This document shows positions 43,929 through 53,171 of a DNA stretch of 64,000 nucleotides, in pieces; the stretch's first letter is position 1, and the number at the start of each line of letters is the position of its first letter. The position numbers and the translations under genes were made by a program. Source of the stretch: Prosthecobacter vanneervenii (GTDB taxonomy: Bacteria > Verrucomicrobiota > Verrucomicrobiia > Verrucomicrobiales > Verrucomicrobiaceae). Under the pieces are notes generated by a model, which was given only the letters and a program-made list of their open reading frames with translations, was not told the origin of the DNA and did not search any database. The DNA lies in contig NZ_JACHIG010000008.1 of the NCBI RefSeq assembly GCF_014203095.1, forward strand, positions 1 through 64,000, in the 5' to 3' direction.

Positions 43929-46046
43929 TTACTTTTCCTGCACGTGAAACCGCGGATCATCCCAGGCATAGGGCGGGCGCTTCCCGAGCAGGAGATCGTA
44001 GATCGTGTGGTTCGTCTTCATCATCTCCGCCAGCATGTCCTTCCAGGGGCGGTCCGCCACGCTGACGAGGCCGGTGTTGTAGCTCTCGCCGTTATATTTG
44101 CTAAACCAGCGGCCCGTCGTGGCCTGATCAATGAGCGTGAACCATTCGATGCCGATGACGAAGCCAAGCGCGGCGCTCTGCTCGACGTAGTTTCGATACG
44201 CCAGTCCGCGCTCTTGCTGACTGCTGACCTCGCGTCCTCCAATGAGTCCGCTGTCTTTCGGCGAAGCCCAGAAGAATTCGCTGAGCATCATCGGCTTATT
44301 GCCCGTCCATTCGTGAAAGCGTTTCAGCGCGGCGGTGTCCACGCCGAAGGTGTAGTAGTTGTAGGACACCACATCGAGGTGCCTGCCCATGATGCGGCAG
44401 AGCTGCTCGTCATTGATCGTCACGGGCTGCAGGCGGCTTCCGATCAGCATGTGGTTTGCATCATGCTGGCGGAAGATCTTTTCGATCTGCGCGAAGTAGG
44501 TCTCGATGAACTCGCCGACAAAGGCTTTCACGTCCGCCTTGGCGGCATCTGTGGCCACGGCAAGCCCGATGCCAGTCAGTTCATCAAACGTGGCCGCCTT
44601 GGCCTGCCACGCGACGTTATAGGCTTCGATAGTTTGATACTTGCTCTTCAGGGCCTCCACCAAGCGCAGCTTGCAGGCCTGGCCGCCAGTCAGTGAGGGA
44701 ATCACGCGTGGTAGCTCATCGTAGCGCGGCTCATTCACGATGAAGTAGCCAATGAGCAGCGGATCGCCGGCATGTGCGGGCAGTTCACGCGCCATGTTTT
44801 CCGCGATCTTCTGCGCTGTGCCGGCATCATACGGGTCCCACACCTCATGCGCTCCCGGGATGCGGGGCACGCCTTCCCAGGCGTTGATCGGCAGGCTGGT
44901 CACATACGGAAAATCAGCCTTCACATGCGCTTTGTCCGGCGTGGGGCTAAAGGCTCCGATGGAGTTGAAGCCCCATTTGCGCACGCGCTCGATCATGCGT
45001 GTGGCGTGCGTTTCGTAATCGTAGGGAACGCCGAATTTGCGGATCGTGTTGGCGAGATAGAAGGAGAAATGAGCATCTCCATCCCCGGCACGGAAGGCGC
45101 TGGCATACTCGCCCTCCGCCTTCGGCAGCCACTCGTAGATGCCCTCGCGTCCTTTGACATAGGTGTAGTCATCGCTGGGCGCAAAGCCGCAGATGCCGAG
45201 GTGGAAGAAGGCATTGCCATCTGGATCCACGAGCCAGGATTTCCCCTGCTTCTGCTCCACATGGAAGAAGCCGGTCTTCTTCAGTCCCAGCGTATCACCG
45301 CTGCCGGGAAGGCCGCCGAAGCGATCCAGCCTGGGTGTTTCGATGCTGTTGTAGTAGGCCTTGTCAGAAGCCACGTCGGCCTTGAGTTCTTCCAAGCTTT
45401 TGAGCTTGTTGGGAAAGGTGTCTTTGATGCTCTGTCCGAACGAGTCGATCAGCTTGGTCACTGAGGCGAGATCCGAGGTGACGCGGATTTTGGCTGATGG
45501 ATTGTCTGCATTAAAAGGCACCATGAAGAACCAGTTGTAGATGGCCCAGTTCCACTCGCGGTTGTCGGTGAGCTGCTGAAAAGCGAAGTCCGGCGTGGTG
45601 AAGCTGAGGCTCTGGCCCTGGGCGTTTTTCAGCAGGAAGCTGGTGGCGTTCAGGCTGGCGAACTGCGGCGGCGTGGACTTCTCCGCTGGGAACGCGCCTT
45701 CCTTGTCCGCGATCTTCCAGGCGCCGCCTTTGGCAAAGCCGATGTCGATCAGCACGGACATCTTCCATGACTTCACGCCTGAAGGCACGCCTTTGAAAGC
45801 GAGGTCGATTTCACCTTGATTGATCTTCACTGAGCACTCCGCACCGCTGTCATAGCGCACCGTCGCGCCCGCACCTGCGGCTTTGACTTCGATCTGCTTG
45901 CTGCCGGGATCGAACTCCGGATACGTCAGCACAAAACTGCCGAGACTGCCCGCTGAGATTTCGATGCCGGCTCCGGTGGTTTGCAGTTCGGCAGCAGCGG
46001 CCGCCGCAGAGATCAGAGAAAACAGACTGAGAAGAAGTGATTTCAT
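43929..46046 (-). CDS. Secreted clan-A glycoside hydrolase (beta-agarase/GH50-like)
   Basis: A 705-residue enzyme with a signal peptide (about residues 1-20). An N-terminal beta-sandwich domain precedes a TIM-barrel. [18 protein letters not shown] opens the catalytic domain. The acid/base Glu is in [11 protein letters not shown] (near residue 437) and the nucleophile Glu is in [11 protein letters not shown] (near residue 590), with [12 protein letters not shown] closing the barrel. This order fits GH50-type agarases and related clan GH-A enzymes, but the family number is not proved. Substrates would be galactan-type algal polysaccharides. I start it at the ATG at 46046; the frame stays open further upstream inside the MATE gene region. 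Confidence 0.8.
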   Translation of the reverse strand: MKSLLLSLFSLISAAAAAAELQTTGAGIEISAGSLGSFVLTYPEFDPGSKQIEVKAAGAGATVRYDSGAECSVKINQGEIDLAFKGVPSGVKSWKMSVLIDIGFAKGGAWKIADKEGAFPAEKSTPPQFASLNATSFLLKNAQGQSLSFTTPDFAFQQLTDNREWNWAIYNWFFMVPFNADNPSAKIRVTSDLASVTKLIDSFGQSIKDTFPNKLKSLEELKADVASDKAYYNSIETPRLDRFGGLPGSGDTLGLKKTGFFHVEQKQGKSWLVDPDGNAFFHLGICGFAPSDDYTYVKGREGIYEWLPKAEGEYASAFRAGDGDAHFSFYLANTIRKFGVPYDYETHATRMIERVRKWGFNSIGAFSPTPDKAHVKADFPYVTSLPINAWEGVPRIPGAHEVWDPYDAGTAQKIAENMARELPAHAGDPLLIGYFIVNEPRYDELPRVIPSLTGGQACKLRLVEALKSKYQTIEAYNVAWQAKAATFDELTGIGLAVATDAAKADVKAFVGEFIETYFAQIEKIFRQHDANHMLIGSRLQPVTINDEQLCRIMGRHLDVVSYNYYTFGVDTAALKRFHEWTGNKPMMLSEFFWASPKDSGLIGGREVSSQQERGLAYRNYVEQSAALGFVIGIEWFTLIDQATTGRWFSKYNGESYNTGLVSVADRPWKDMLAEMMKTNHTIYDLLLGKRPPYAWDDPRFHVQEK

Positions 46047-46069
46047 AAAGCGGGATGGGCGTGCGGTGG

Positions 46070-47476
46070 TCAGACTTTCTGTGTCTTCCACTTTCCGCGT
46101 TTGAAGAGGCCCCAGCTGCTGAGAGCAAGAAGCGAGTAAGCCACCGGCACAGCGATGAAAGCCCCCACTGGACCGCAGCCAAAGGACTTTGCCAAGCCCC
46201 AGGCGATCGGAATCTGCCCGAGCCACAGGCACAGGAAATTCAGCCCCGCGGGGGTCCAGGTGTCCCCGGAGCCATTGAACGCAGCCTCAAAGCACATGCC
46301 GCAGGCGTAGAGCGGGAAGGCAAGGCTCACGATCCACAAAGCCTGGGTGCCATACGCCATCACTTCAGGATCCAGGGTGAACAGCCGGATCAGCGGATTG
46401 GCGCACAAAACGAAACCCAGACCGATCACGCTCAGGACGAGGGCATCGAACTTCACGGCGATCCAGACCGCCGCCTCGGCACGCTCCGGCTTGCCAGCGC
46501 CGAGATTCTGACCCACCAGCGTGGAGCCAGCGTTTGCGAGACCCCAGGCCGGCATGAGAGCAAAGATCACGATGCGGATGGCGATCGTGTAACCCGCCAG
46601 GGCGGCGCTGCCAAAAAGCGCGAGGATTTTAAAGAGACCCAGCCAGCTCGTGGTGCTGATGAGAAGCTGTACAATGCCGCTGCCGGACTTGCGCAGCACT
46701 GAGCTGATCACCTCCCGCTCCGGCTTGAAATGTGCCCATCGCACTTTCACCCGGCTGTGATGCCCCGCCAGATGCCAGAGCTGATACAGCACACCGATGC
46801 CGCGGCCGATGTTGGTGGCCACTGCCGCGCCAGTGACGCCCAACTCTGGAAAAGGCCCCCAGCCAAAGATGAAGCACGGACCCAGGACGATGTTCAGCGC
46901 ATTCGCCAGCCACAGCGTGCGCATGGCGATGACGGCATCTCCCGCGCCACGGAAGATGGCATTGATGAGGAAGATCAAAAATACGGTGGCATTGCCGCCC
47001 AGCATCATGCGGGCAAAGCCTGATCCGAGTGTCACGATGTCATCTTCCGCTCCCATCAGCCTCAGAATTTCCGGGGCGAAAAAGCCGAGCGCCATGCCCA
47101 GCGCGGCCGCCAGCAGCACGCCCAGCAGAACGATCTGCCCTGCCGCCTGTGAGGCGAGCTCCGGCTCCTTTTCACCGATGCGGCGCGACACAATAGCGGT
47201 GGCCGCGATGGAAATGCCAATAGCCACAGCATAGATGAGTGTCATCACCGATTCGGTGAGGCCTACCACGGCCACAGCCTCCTTCCCGATCCGTGAGACC
47301 CAGTAAACATCCGCCACGGCGAAGAGGGACTCCATGATCATCTCCAGCACCATGGGCACCGCCAGCAGGATGACGGCACGATTCAGCGGCAGCGCGGTGT
47401 AGTCGTGCTCCTCTCCGCGCAGCGACTGCCGCACGCTCTGCCAAAATGACACTGACGGTGAAGACTCTCCGCTCAT
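46070..47476 (-). CDS. MATE-family multidrug/Na+ efflux transporter
   Basis: A 468-residue membrane protein with twelve predicted helices. The first half has PMVLEMIMESLFAVADVYWVS and the middle has LFLINAIFRGAGDAVIAMRT-like sequence, typical of the MATE (NorM/DinF) family. It exports cationic or aromatic compounds using Na+ or H+. It starts immediately beside the DUF5069 stop codon (no gap) and lies 23 bases upstream of the glycoside hydrolase start. The ATG at 47476 begins MSGESSPSVSF. Confidence 0.92.
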   Translation of the reverse strand: MSGESSPSVSFWQSVRQSLRGEEHDYTALPLNRAVILLAVPMVLEMIMESLFAVADVYWVSRIGKEAVAVVGLTESVMTLIYAVAIGISIAATAIVSRRIGEKEPELASQAAGQIVLLGVLLAAALGMALGFFAPEILRLMGAEDDIVTLGSGFARMMLGGNATVFLIFLINAIFRGAGDAVIAMRTLWLANALNIVLGPCFIFGWGPFPELGVTGAAVATNIGRGIGVLYQLWHLAGHHSRVKVRWAHFKPEREVISSVLRKSGSGIVQLLISTTSWLGLFKILALFGSAALAGYTIAIRIVIFALMPAWGLANAGSTLVGQNLGAGKPERAEAAVWIAVKFDALVLSVIGLGFVLCANPLIRLFTLDPEVMAYGTQALWIVSLAFPLYACGMCFEAAFNGSGDTWTPAGLNFLCLWLGQIPIAWGLAKSFGCGPVGAFIAVPVAYSLLALSSWGLFKRGKWKTQKV

Positions 47477-47914
47477 TCAGGGCAGCCTTCCTTCATCCAC
47501 ATCGATGTAGTGCGTGATGGTCTGAATGTCGTCACGATCCCCCAGTCCACCATCGGCTTTCCGCTTCGCGAGAATAGGAGTGATGTGATCATTGATGCCG
47601 AGCTTCAGCACATAATGGCTCCACACGAGCTTGTCGGTGTCATTAAGCTGACGCCCATGTTGCTCGCACCATTCCAGAATTTCCGCATCTGTGCCACCTT
47701 CCAGCACACGGGCTTTCAGGGCATCATAGTCCACGTGCAGAAATCCACAGCAGGTGCCGTCACTTCCCTTTCCTAGATTGGCATGGAGATCCTCCCACAG
47801 TCTACCGGCGGCGTGCAGGCGGATCTTGCCCAACATGCGCGGGAAGTATTTCAGGCCGGCGGTTTCCTCGAGAGGACTGCAGGGTAGCGTGGCGGGATCA
47901 GGTTTGGCGGACAT
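47477..47914 (-). CDS. DUF5069 protein
   Basis: A 145-residue soluble protein of the DUF5069 family, small proteins common in Verrucomicrobia. It has PRMLGKIRLHAAGRL near the start and ILEWCEQHGRQLND in the centre. There is no catalytic or binding signature I can name. It abuts the MATE gene and is probably co-transcribed with it. The second MATE gene ends only 68 bases upstream. Function unknown. Confidence 0.85.
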   Translation of the reverse strand: MSAKPDPATLPCSPLEETAGLKYFPRMLGKIRLHAAGRLWEDLHANLGKGSDGTCCGFLHVDYDALKARVLEGGTDAEILEWCEQHGRQLNDTDKLVWSHYVLKLGINDHITPILAKRKADGGLGDRDDIQTITHYIDVDEGRLP

Positions 47915-47982
47915 GCCAGATGCGTCGCCGGTGGCGGGAATTTGTCAATCCGGGGCTGATAAACTGCTGCGACAGAAATGCC

Positions 47983-49314
47983 TCAAAACTTTTTTGCACC
48001 CCATGCGAGCGCAAACAATGCGCCACTCCAGTTGACGATGCAGATGCCCCACCAGACTCCCCACAGCCCCCAGCTCAGCGCAAAGGCGAGGGTGTGGAAC
48101 ACCAGCACCGGCGCCGCAAACTGACGGTAGATGCCCATCCACAGTCCATAAGACGGCCGCTTGATGCCCTGCATGGCAAACACGGTGACAAACAGGATCG
48201 GATAGGCCGCAAGCGTAAGCGATGCCGCGAGCAGGTAGTCGCGTCCGTGGCCGATGACGATTTCATCCTGGGTGAAGAGCCGCATGGCGTACCCGCGCAG
48301 CAGCCAGACGAGGAATCCGCCCACGAGCATGAGGCCTGCGCCGATTTTGACATTCGTCATCCAGGCCTCGCGCACGCGCTGCGGCAGCCCTGCCCCGTGG
48401 CTCTGGCCCACGATGCTCAGCACCGCGGCATTCAGGCCGATGGCCGGCATGAGCACGATCTGCTCGATGCGTGTGGCGATGCCCACCGCCGCCACCGCCT
48501 CCTTGCCAAAGTGTTTCACAAACCAGGTGATGACAAACACACCCATTGCGATGGTCAGCATGTTCAGTGCCGCAGGCACCGCCTGCCCGGCGATCCGCCT
48601 CAGCGTGCGCGCGTCTGGTCTGAAGTCGTGCAGTTTCAACCCGTGGCCGAAATCTGTCCTGCTGGCATGCGACCACAGAAAGACCGCACCACCCATCTGC
48701 ACCAGCACCGTGGCCAGCGCGATGCCCGCCACCCCCATGGCTGGCAGCCCGCCCCAGCCCCACATCAGCACGGGGTTGAGCACGACATTGGCCGCAAAGC
48801 CCGCGATCAAGAAATTGCGATACACCCACGTGGTGCCCTGTGCGGACAGAGCAGAGTTCAGGATCATGGGCAGCAGAAAGAACACTCCGCCGCCGAGGAT
48901 GACATTCATGTAGGCCAGCACCGTGTGCAGATAGGCCCCCTCCGCACCGAGCAGGCGGAACAGCGAGGGAGCCACCAGCCAGCCAATGGAGGAAAGCAGC
49001 AGCCCCGCAGTCGTGGCAAACAGCAGCGACTGTGCAAACACCTGCCGGGCCTCGGCCTTGCCTCCAGCTCCCAACGCGTTTGCCAGCAGCGCGGTGGTCC
49101 CCTGGCTGATGCCGCTGCCGGTGGCAAACACCACGAAGTAGAGCGGAAAAGAAAGCGACAGCGCAGCCAGTGACTCCGTGCCCAGCCAGCCTGCGCACAG
49201 GGTGTCCACCACGTTGAACATGGTGTTGAAAAACATGCCCACGCTCATGGGCAGCGCGATGCGCCAGACAAGATGTGGAATGGGATCGGTGGTGAGCGAG
49301 AGCGGCTGCTTCAT
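47983..49314 (-). CDS. MATE-family efflux transporter (second copy)
   Basis: A 443-residue MATE transporter. The N-terminal LVWRIALPMSVGMFFNTMFNVVD and the later SGISQGTTALLANALGAG carry family hallmarks. The sequence is only distantly related to the neighbouring MATE copy. The start codon at 49314 overlaps the stop of the DinB-like gene (ATGA at 49311-49314), so its translation is coupled to that gene. A longer upstream frame gives a Cys-rich, implausible start. It is divergent from the HxlR regulator through the DinB-like gene. Confidence 0.92.
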   Translation of the reverse strand: MKQPLSLTTDPIPHLVWRIALPMSVGMFFNTMFNVVDTLCAGWLGTESLAALSLSFPLYFVVFATGSGISQGTTALLANALGAGGKAEARQVFAQSLLFATTAGLLLSSIGWLVAPSLFRLLGAEGAYLHTVLAYMNVILGGGVFFLLPMILNSALSAQGTTWVYRNFLIAGFAANVVLNPVLMWGWGGLPAMGVAGIALATVLVQMGGAVFLWSHASRTDFGHGLKLHDFRPDARTLRRIAGQAVPAALNMLTIAMGVFVITWFVKHFGKEAVAAVGIATRIEQIVLMPAIGLNAAVLSIVGQSHGAGLPQRVREAWMTNVKIGAGLMLVGGFLVWLLRGYAMRLFTQDEIVIGHGRDYLLAASLTLAAYPILFVTVFAMQGIKRPSYGLWMGIYRQFAAPVLVFHTLAFALSWGLWGVWWGICIVNWSGALFALAWGAKKF

Positions 49315-49895
49315 CGGTTCAACTCTGCCACGATGTTTTGCATCTGCACCCGATGAACACCCATATGAGTGCCCGCCATGGCCGCCCAGCCAAAGGCATC
49401 CAGCGGGCCGAACCACGGATGGGCAAAACACACCGCCGTTTTCAAATCGGATGCTCCGGCGATCACGGCCAGGACGCCATCGCAGGAGCGTTCAAACTCT
49501 GCCTCCACGGCTGCTGTCACTGTGATGGAGGGCTTGACCGCCGCCGTGCTCGCCTTGCCAGGCGGCACCTGGCCTTGAGTCAGCGCCGTGATGACACGGA
49601 TGAGAGCCGTGTTGGTGATGCGCAGATGGTCCAATGTCATCCACACCGACCAGTTGCGGCTGCTATCCTCCAACCCGCGAGGGCGCTCAATGAGCACCTG
49701 CCTGCCACGCATTCCCTCAGTACACGAGGCCACCAGCGCACGGATCGCAGCCCGCTCCTGCTCAAACTTGGTTAGGAAGGTTTCGCGGCTGCCTCGCAGT
49801 CGTCTCATGGCGAACAGCAGCCTCGCGATCCAGAGTTCGGGCAGAGGCAGTCCCGCGCCGGGTGGGGCCAGTTCAGGTTGTACAGATGAGGTCAT
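49311..49895 (-). CDS. DinB-like (YfiT-type) protein
   Basis: A 194-residue helical protein that fits the DinB superfamily. The expected metal-binding histidines are visible: WMTLDHLRITN near the first helix bundle and the C-terminal pair in GTHMGVHRVQMQNIV. DinB-fold proteins act as thiol-dependent transferases (mycothiol or bacillithiol) or stress proteins. It is translationally coupled to a MATE exporter and divergent from HxlR, which is a reasonable arrangement for detoxification. The identity of the thiol is unknown. Confidence 0.78.
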   Translation of the reverse strand: MTSSVQPELAPPGAGLPLPELWIARLLFAMRRLRGSRETFLTKFEQERAAIRALVASCTEGMRGRQVLIERPRGLEDSSRNWSVWMTLDHLRITNTALIRVITALTQGQVPPGKASTAAVKPSITVTAAVEAEFERSCDGVLAVIAGASDLKTAVCFAHPWFGPLDAFGWAAMAGTHMGVHRVQMQNIVAELNR

Positions 49896-49917
49896 GCGCG
49901 GTCATGATTTCACTTTG

Positions 49918-49965
49918 CTTGCATTATGCAAGTATTTTACTTTTGAAATGCAAGCTTTTGAAAGC
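49918..49965. promoter_or_regulatory. Likely HxlR operator in the divergent promoter
   Basis: CTTGCAT-T-ATGCAAG (49918-49932) is a perfect 7-bp inverted repeat around a single base. A further ATGCAAG half-site lies at 49948-49954. A direct repeat CTTTTGAAATGC / CTTTTGAAAGC starts at 49940 and 49955. The region is AT-rich and sits between the DinB-like and HxlR genes. HxlR proteins typically bind such palindromes to control their own and the divergent genes. That it binds here is inference. Confidence 0.55.
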
Positions 49966-49975
49966 ATCCTTCTGC

Positions 49976-50344
49976 ATGCATAAAGGCCCGCCCAGCAAAG
50001 CTCCGCCTTCTTCCCGCCGCTCTCCCTGCCCGGTGTCCTGCGCACTGGACCTGTTGGGCGACCGCTGGACGCTGCTGGTCATCCGCGATCTCATTCTGGG
50101 CCGTAACCGCTTCAAAGACTTCATCAGCTCTCCCGAGGGCATCCCCACCAACATCCTCAGCGAGCGCCTGGAGCGACTGCTGACCGCAGACATCATCCGC
50201 CAGGTGCCGGCCTCGGATGGGGGCAAGCGCATGGCCTATGAACTCACTGACAAAGGCCTGGCACTCCGCCCTGTGCTGAAGTCTCTGCGAGACTGGGCAC
50301 TGGCCTGGGAAGAAGGAACGCAGGCCCTGCTACAGCCGGCGTGA
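49976..50344 (+). CDS. HxlR-family transcriptional regulator
   Basis: A 122-residue winged-helix regulator. SPCPVSCALDLLGDRWTLLVIRDL is the signature of the HxlR/YodB group; C18 in the CPV motif is the conserved redox- or electrophile-sensing cysteine, and C22 is a second one. FKDFISSPEGIPTNILSERLERL is the DNA-recognition helix region. It should repress the divergent DinB-MATE operon until an electrophile or oxidant modifies the cysteine; this role is inferred from the family. The start is the ATG at 49976; the upstream in-frame part is hydrophobic non-coding sequence. Confidence 0.9.
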   Translation: MHKGPPSKAPPSSRRSPCPVSCALDLLGDRWTLLVIRDLILGRNRFKDFISSPEGIPTNILSERLERLLTADIIRQVPASDGGKRMAYELTDKGLALRPVLKSLRDWALAWEEGTQALLQPA

Positions 50345-50386
50345 TGAAGCGGCCTTGAAAAGCGCCGCGTTCGCACCTCATACTTC

Positions 50387-51229
50387 ATGATGGTGGAAAA
50401 TGATGAGACGCTGGTTTTGCGGGCCCAGAATGGAGACATGACAGCGCTGGACACCCTGGTGCGCAATCACCAGTCCTGGGTTTTCAATCTAGCCCTGCGC
50501 ATGGTGTGGCGTCGCGACGTGGCCGAGGATGCCGCCCAGGAGATTTTAATCAAGGCCGTGACCCACCTCGGCAGCTTTGAGGGACGGAGCAAGTTCAGCA
50601 CCTGGCTGCATCGCATCGCGGTCAATCACCTGCTCAATGTGCGAAAATCAGAGATGGAGGAGAAGTCGATGACTTTCACCGACATGGCGGCCTCTCTGGA
50701 GGGCGTCCAGGATGAAGAACTGCCGGACTCCAAAGCTTTGCCGGTCGAGACGCATCTGCTGGTGGAGGAGGCCAGGCTGGGGTGCATCACCGCCATGCTG
50801 ATGTGCCTGGAGCGCCGACAGCGGCTGGCCTTCATCCTGGGAGAGGTCTTTGGCGAATCCAGCGAGACTGCGGCGGCAGCCTTGGAGGTGACGCCAGCCA
50901 ATTTCCGCCAGCTTCTTTCACGTGCCCGGCAGGATTTATATCAGTTCATGCACGACAAGTGCGGACTGGTGAACCGCGCCAACCCCTGCCGCTGTGCGCG
51001 CAAAGCCAGCGGCTTCATGCGTGCAGGATGGCTGGACCCGGCCAACCTCCAGTTTACCAAGGACCGCATCCATTCAGTGCGGCAGCAAAGCGCTGCTCTC
51101 CTGAGCGAACTTGAGGGCATGGACCGCGAGCATGCGGAACTCTACCGGGCGCAGCCCATGCTGACCGGCCCCGATCTGGCCGCGAGACTGCGAAGCCTTG
51201 TGCAGCAGTCCGGTTTTAGCGTTGAGTGA
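50387..51229 (+). CDS. ECF-type RNA polymerase sigma factor with Cys-containing C-terminal extension
   Basis: A 280-residue extracytoplasmic-function sigma factor. Region 2 is at about 18-84 (SWVFNLALRMVWRRDVAED, EGRSKFSTWLHRIAVNHLL). Region 4 is at about 130-188 (ERRQRLAFILGEVFG and TPANFRQLLSRARQDL). A further 90 residues follow, with CGLVNRANPCRCARK (C192, C201, C203), likely a metal-binding extension, and a helical tail. No anti-sigma factor gene is adjacent, so the extension may regulate activity in cis. It lies 43 bases after hxlR. The ATG at 50387 gives MMVEN. Confidence 0.9.
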   Translation: MMVENDETLVLRAQNGDMTALDTLVRNHQSWVFNLALRMVWRRDVAEDAAQEILIKAVTHLGSFEGRSKFSTWLHRIAVNHLLNVRKSEMEEKSMTFTDMAASLEGVQDEELPDSKALPVETHLLVEEARLGCITAMLMCLERRQRLAFILGEVFGESSETAAAALEVTPANFRQLLSRARQDLYQFMHDKCGLVNRANPCRCARKASGFMRAGWLDPANLQFTKDRIHSVRQQSAALLSELEGMDREHAELYRAQPMLTGPDLAARLRSLVQQSGFSVE

Positions 51230-51324
51230 AAAGAATGGCGGCGAACTGTCACAGCTCGTCGCCAGCGCTGTCAGACAAGAGGACGCCCATGTTTTGTGGG
51301 CGGTACAAAACCACATCTATCCTC

Positions 51325-51729
51325 ATGAACACCACTCTCATCAGCGCCGCCGCCAACGCCACCCTCGCTGGAGGCACTCCGTTTCCTCAAATCGTTGCCA
51401 TGCTCGTGGAGGCCGGGGTCGAATCCTACCATGTCGATTACCTGGCCCTGCAAAAAAGCTTCCACGACGGTTCCGGCGGCGTCTTCACCACGCCTCTTTC
51501 TTATGAAGCTCTTCCTGCGGTGTCGGAAGATTTTGATGCCCCGGCACTCCGCGCCAACATTCTCGACAGCCAGCAGAAGAACCAGCACTACCGCGACTTC
51601 AGCATTCGTGCCATGCAGGCGGGAGTGCAGGGCTACATCGCATTTCTGCGCGGACGGCGTGTGACCTATTACGGTAGGCAGGGAGATCAGCACACCGAAT
51701 GGTTCCCAGGGGCGAAGCCGCAGGACTGA
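51325..51729 (+). CDS. DUF1398 family protein
   Basis: A 134-residue protein. It resembles DUF1398 (the family of E. coli YbcV): GGTPFPQIVAMLVEAGVESYHVDY at the start, AIRANILDSQQKN-like sequence in the middle and YIAFLRGRRVTYYGR near the end. Some family members are annotated as phage envelope proteins, but no phage genes surround it. I start it at the ATG at 51325; the frame is open upstream into the sigma-factor stop region, but without a plausible start. It could be under control of the sigma factor. It is convergent with the DUF1080 gene. Confidence 0.75.
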   Translation: MNTTLISAAANATLAGGTPFPQIVAMLVEAGVESYHVDYLALQKSFHDGSGGVFTTPLSYEALPAVSEDFDAPALRANILDSQQKNQHYRDFSIRAMQAGVQGYIAFLRGRRVTYYGRQGDQHTEWFPGAKPQD

Positions 51730-51740
51730 ATGTGCAAGCG

Positions 51741-53171
51741 TTAGCGTACTTGCGACACGATCACCTCGTGAGTCTTGCGGTCGATGGAATACAGCACGCC
51801 CTCCTGGCTGCGATCCCAGGCAAAGGCCTGCCCGTGGGCGCTGATCGGGATGGCGGTCTGCCAGCCCAGCACATCGCCCTGGGCTGGCAGATCCAGCACG
51901 TAGAGCTCCTGAGCGTCATGGCCTGTGATGAAGAGATGGCCCTGCGGGCCAAAGCTTCCGCCTGAGCTGCTGTTTTTGCCAAACTTCAGCACCAACGGGC
52001 GTGGGAACCTCAGCTCGCCGAGCTTCTTCCACTGAGCGTCAAAGGTAACGACTTTCGTTTTTGCGGGATCACCGGTTTTCGCATATTGCGCAAAGCAGGC
52101 ATACCACACGCCATCCCGACGATCCACCCAGGTCAGAGAACCGTGTGCGGTCGTGAGATCGATCGACTCCAGATGCTGCATCGTCTTGGGATCCCAGACT
52201 TCCACGGAGCTTTTCATGGGCATCTCAGGATAGTTTGAATGCGCGGAGTAGAGCCTGCCATCCAGCACGACGCCTGCGTTCAGATGCTTGAGGTGTCCGC
52301 CTTTCTCCTCCTGCCATCCGCCGACACGCTCGCCGTTGTCTTTGCGGTATTTGCCAATGGCTGAATTCGTGATCGCATAAAAATGCGTGTCATCCACCGC
52401 CACGCCCTGATGCGCCTCCTCGGCCTTGAAACGTTTCAGCTCCTCATGCTTCCATGCCTGCTTTGCCTTCGCATTCAGCAGCTCCTGAATGCGCGCCTGC
52501 TCTTTTCTCAGCGCAGCTTCAGGCACGGGCATGGGAGTCAGATTCTCACTGACGAGCGGCTCATCGGCAGGAATGGCACGCCAGCGCAGGTTGCGAAACC
52601 AAACCGGCGCGCCGTGGTCCTGCAGCCAGAGATGACCGCCTCGCTTGGTCAGGTCGGTGCCGCGATAGCTCACCAGCTTGACCGCCTCGCTCCAACGCGG
52701 ATCGGCATAGTCAAAATCCACCACCTTCTCGCCGTTCAGCCAGTGCTGAATGACGCTGCCCTTGCAGATGATGCGAGCCTCGTTCCACTGCTCGAAAGGC
52801 TTCACCACATCCTTGGTCGGAGCCATGCAGAAGTACAGCGCCGCCGCACATGAACGCGGATTCTCGCCATAGGAGCTGTTGGCATTGTCCAGCAGCTGAT
52901 ACTCATACTGACCTGGCCGGTAATACACGCCGCTGTTGCAGCCTTTGGAGACTTTCCAGTCAAAGCGCAGCTCAAAATCATCCGGCACCGTGGCTTTCTC
53001 ATACGTGAGCGGGCCGCCGCGCTTCACACGCGCGATCTCGCCGTTCTCCACCGCCCAGTTGCCGTCATTTTTCCAGCCGTTGAGCGTCTTCCCGTCAAAG
53101 AGGGATTCAAAGCCGGGCTCCACTGCAGAAGCGATGCTGGTGAGCAGTAGAAAAAAGAAGAGGTGCTTCAT
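51741..53171 (-). CDS. Exported DUF1080 protein with C-terminal beta-propeller-like domain
   Basis: A 476-residue exported protein with a 16-residue signal peptide. DUF1080 fills about 17-195: FESLFDGKTLNGWKNDGNWAVENGEI, CNSGVYYRPGQYEYQLLDNA and NEARIICKGSVIQHWLNGEKVV are diagnostic. The C-terminal half (about 240-476) alternates strands and resembles a propeller (GVAVDDTHFYAITNSAIGKY, GHLFITGHDAQELYVLDL). It would bind or process a glycan. The start overlaps the metallophosphoesterase stop codon by ATGA (53168-53171). It is the last gene of the long minus-strand run. Confidence 0.88.
   Translation of the reverse strand: MKHLFFFLLLTSIASAVEPGFESLFDGKTLNGWKNDGNWAVENGEIARVKRGGPLTYEKATVPDDFELRFDWKVSKGCNSGVYYRPGQYEYQLLDNANSSYGENPRSCAAALYFCMAPTKDVVKPFEQWNEARIICKGSVIQHWLNGEKVVDFDYADPRWSEAVKLVSYRGTDLTKRGGHLWLQDHGAPVWFRNLRWRAIPADEPLVSENLTPMPVPEAALRKEQARIQELLNAKAKQAWKHEELKRFKAEEAHQGVAVDDTHFYAITNSAIGKYRKDNGERVGGWQEEKGGHLKHLNAGVVLDGRLYSAHSNYPEMPMKSSVEVWDPKTMQHLESIDLTTAHGSLTWVDRRDGVWYACFAQYAKTGDPAKTKVVTFDAQWKKLGELRFPRPLVLKFGKNSSSGGSFGPQGHLFITGHDAQELYVLDLPAQGDVLGWQTAIPISAHGQAFAWDRSQEGVLYSIDRKTHEVIVSQVR

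Noticed and set aside
51325-51729. Prophage remnant suggested by the DUF1398 label
   Set aside because: Only this one gene has the phage-related annotation in other organisms; neighbours are a sigma factor and a DUF1080 gene, with no integrase or structural genes.
51734-51753. Terminator between the DUF1398 and DUF1080 genes
   Set aside because: GCAAG/CTTGC forms only a short stem with a 10-base loop and no T tract.
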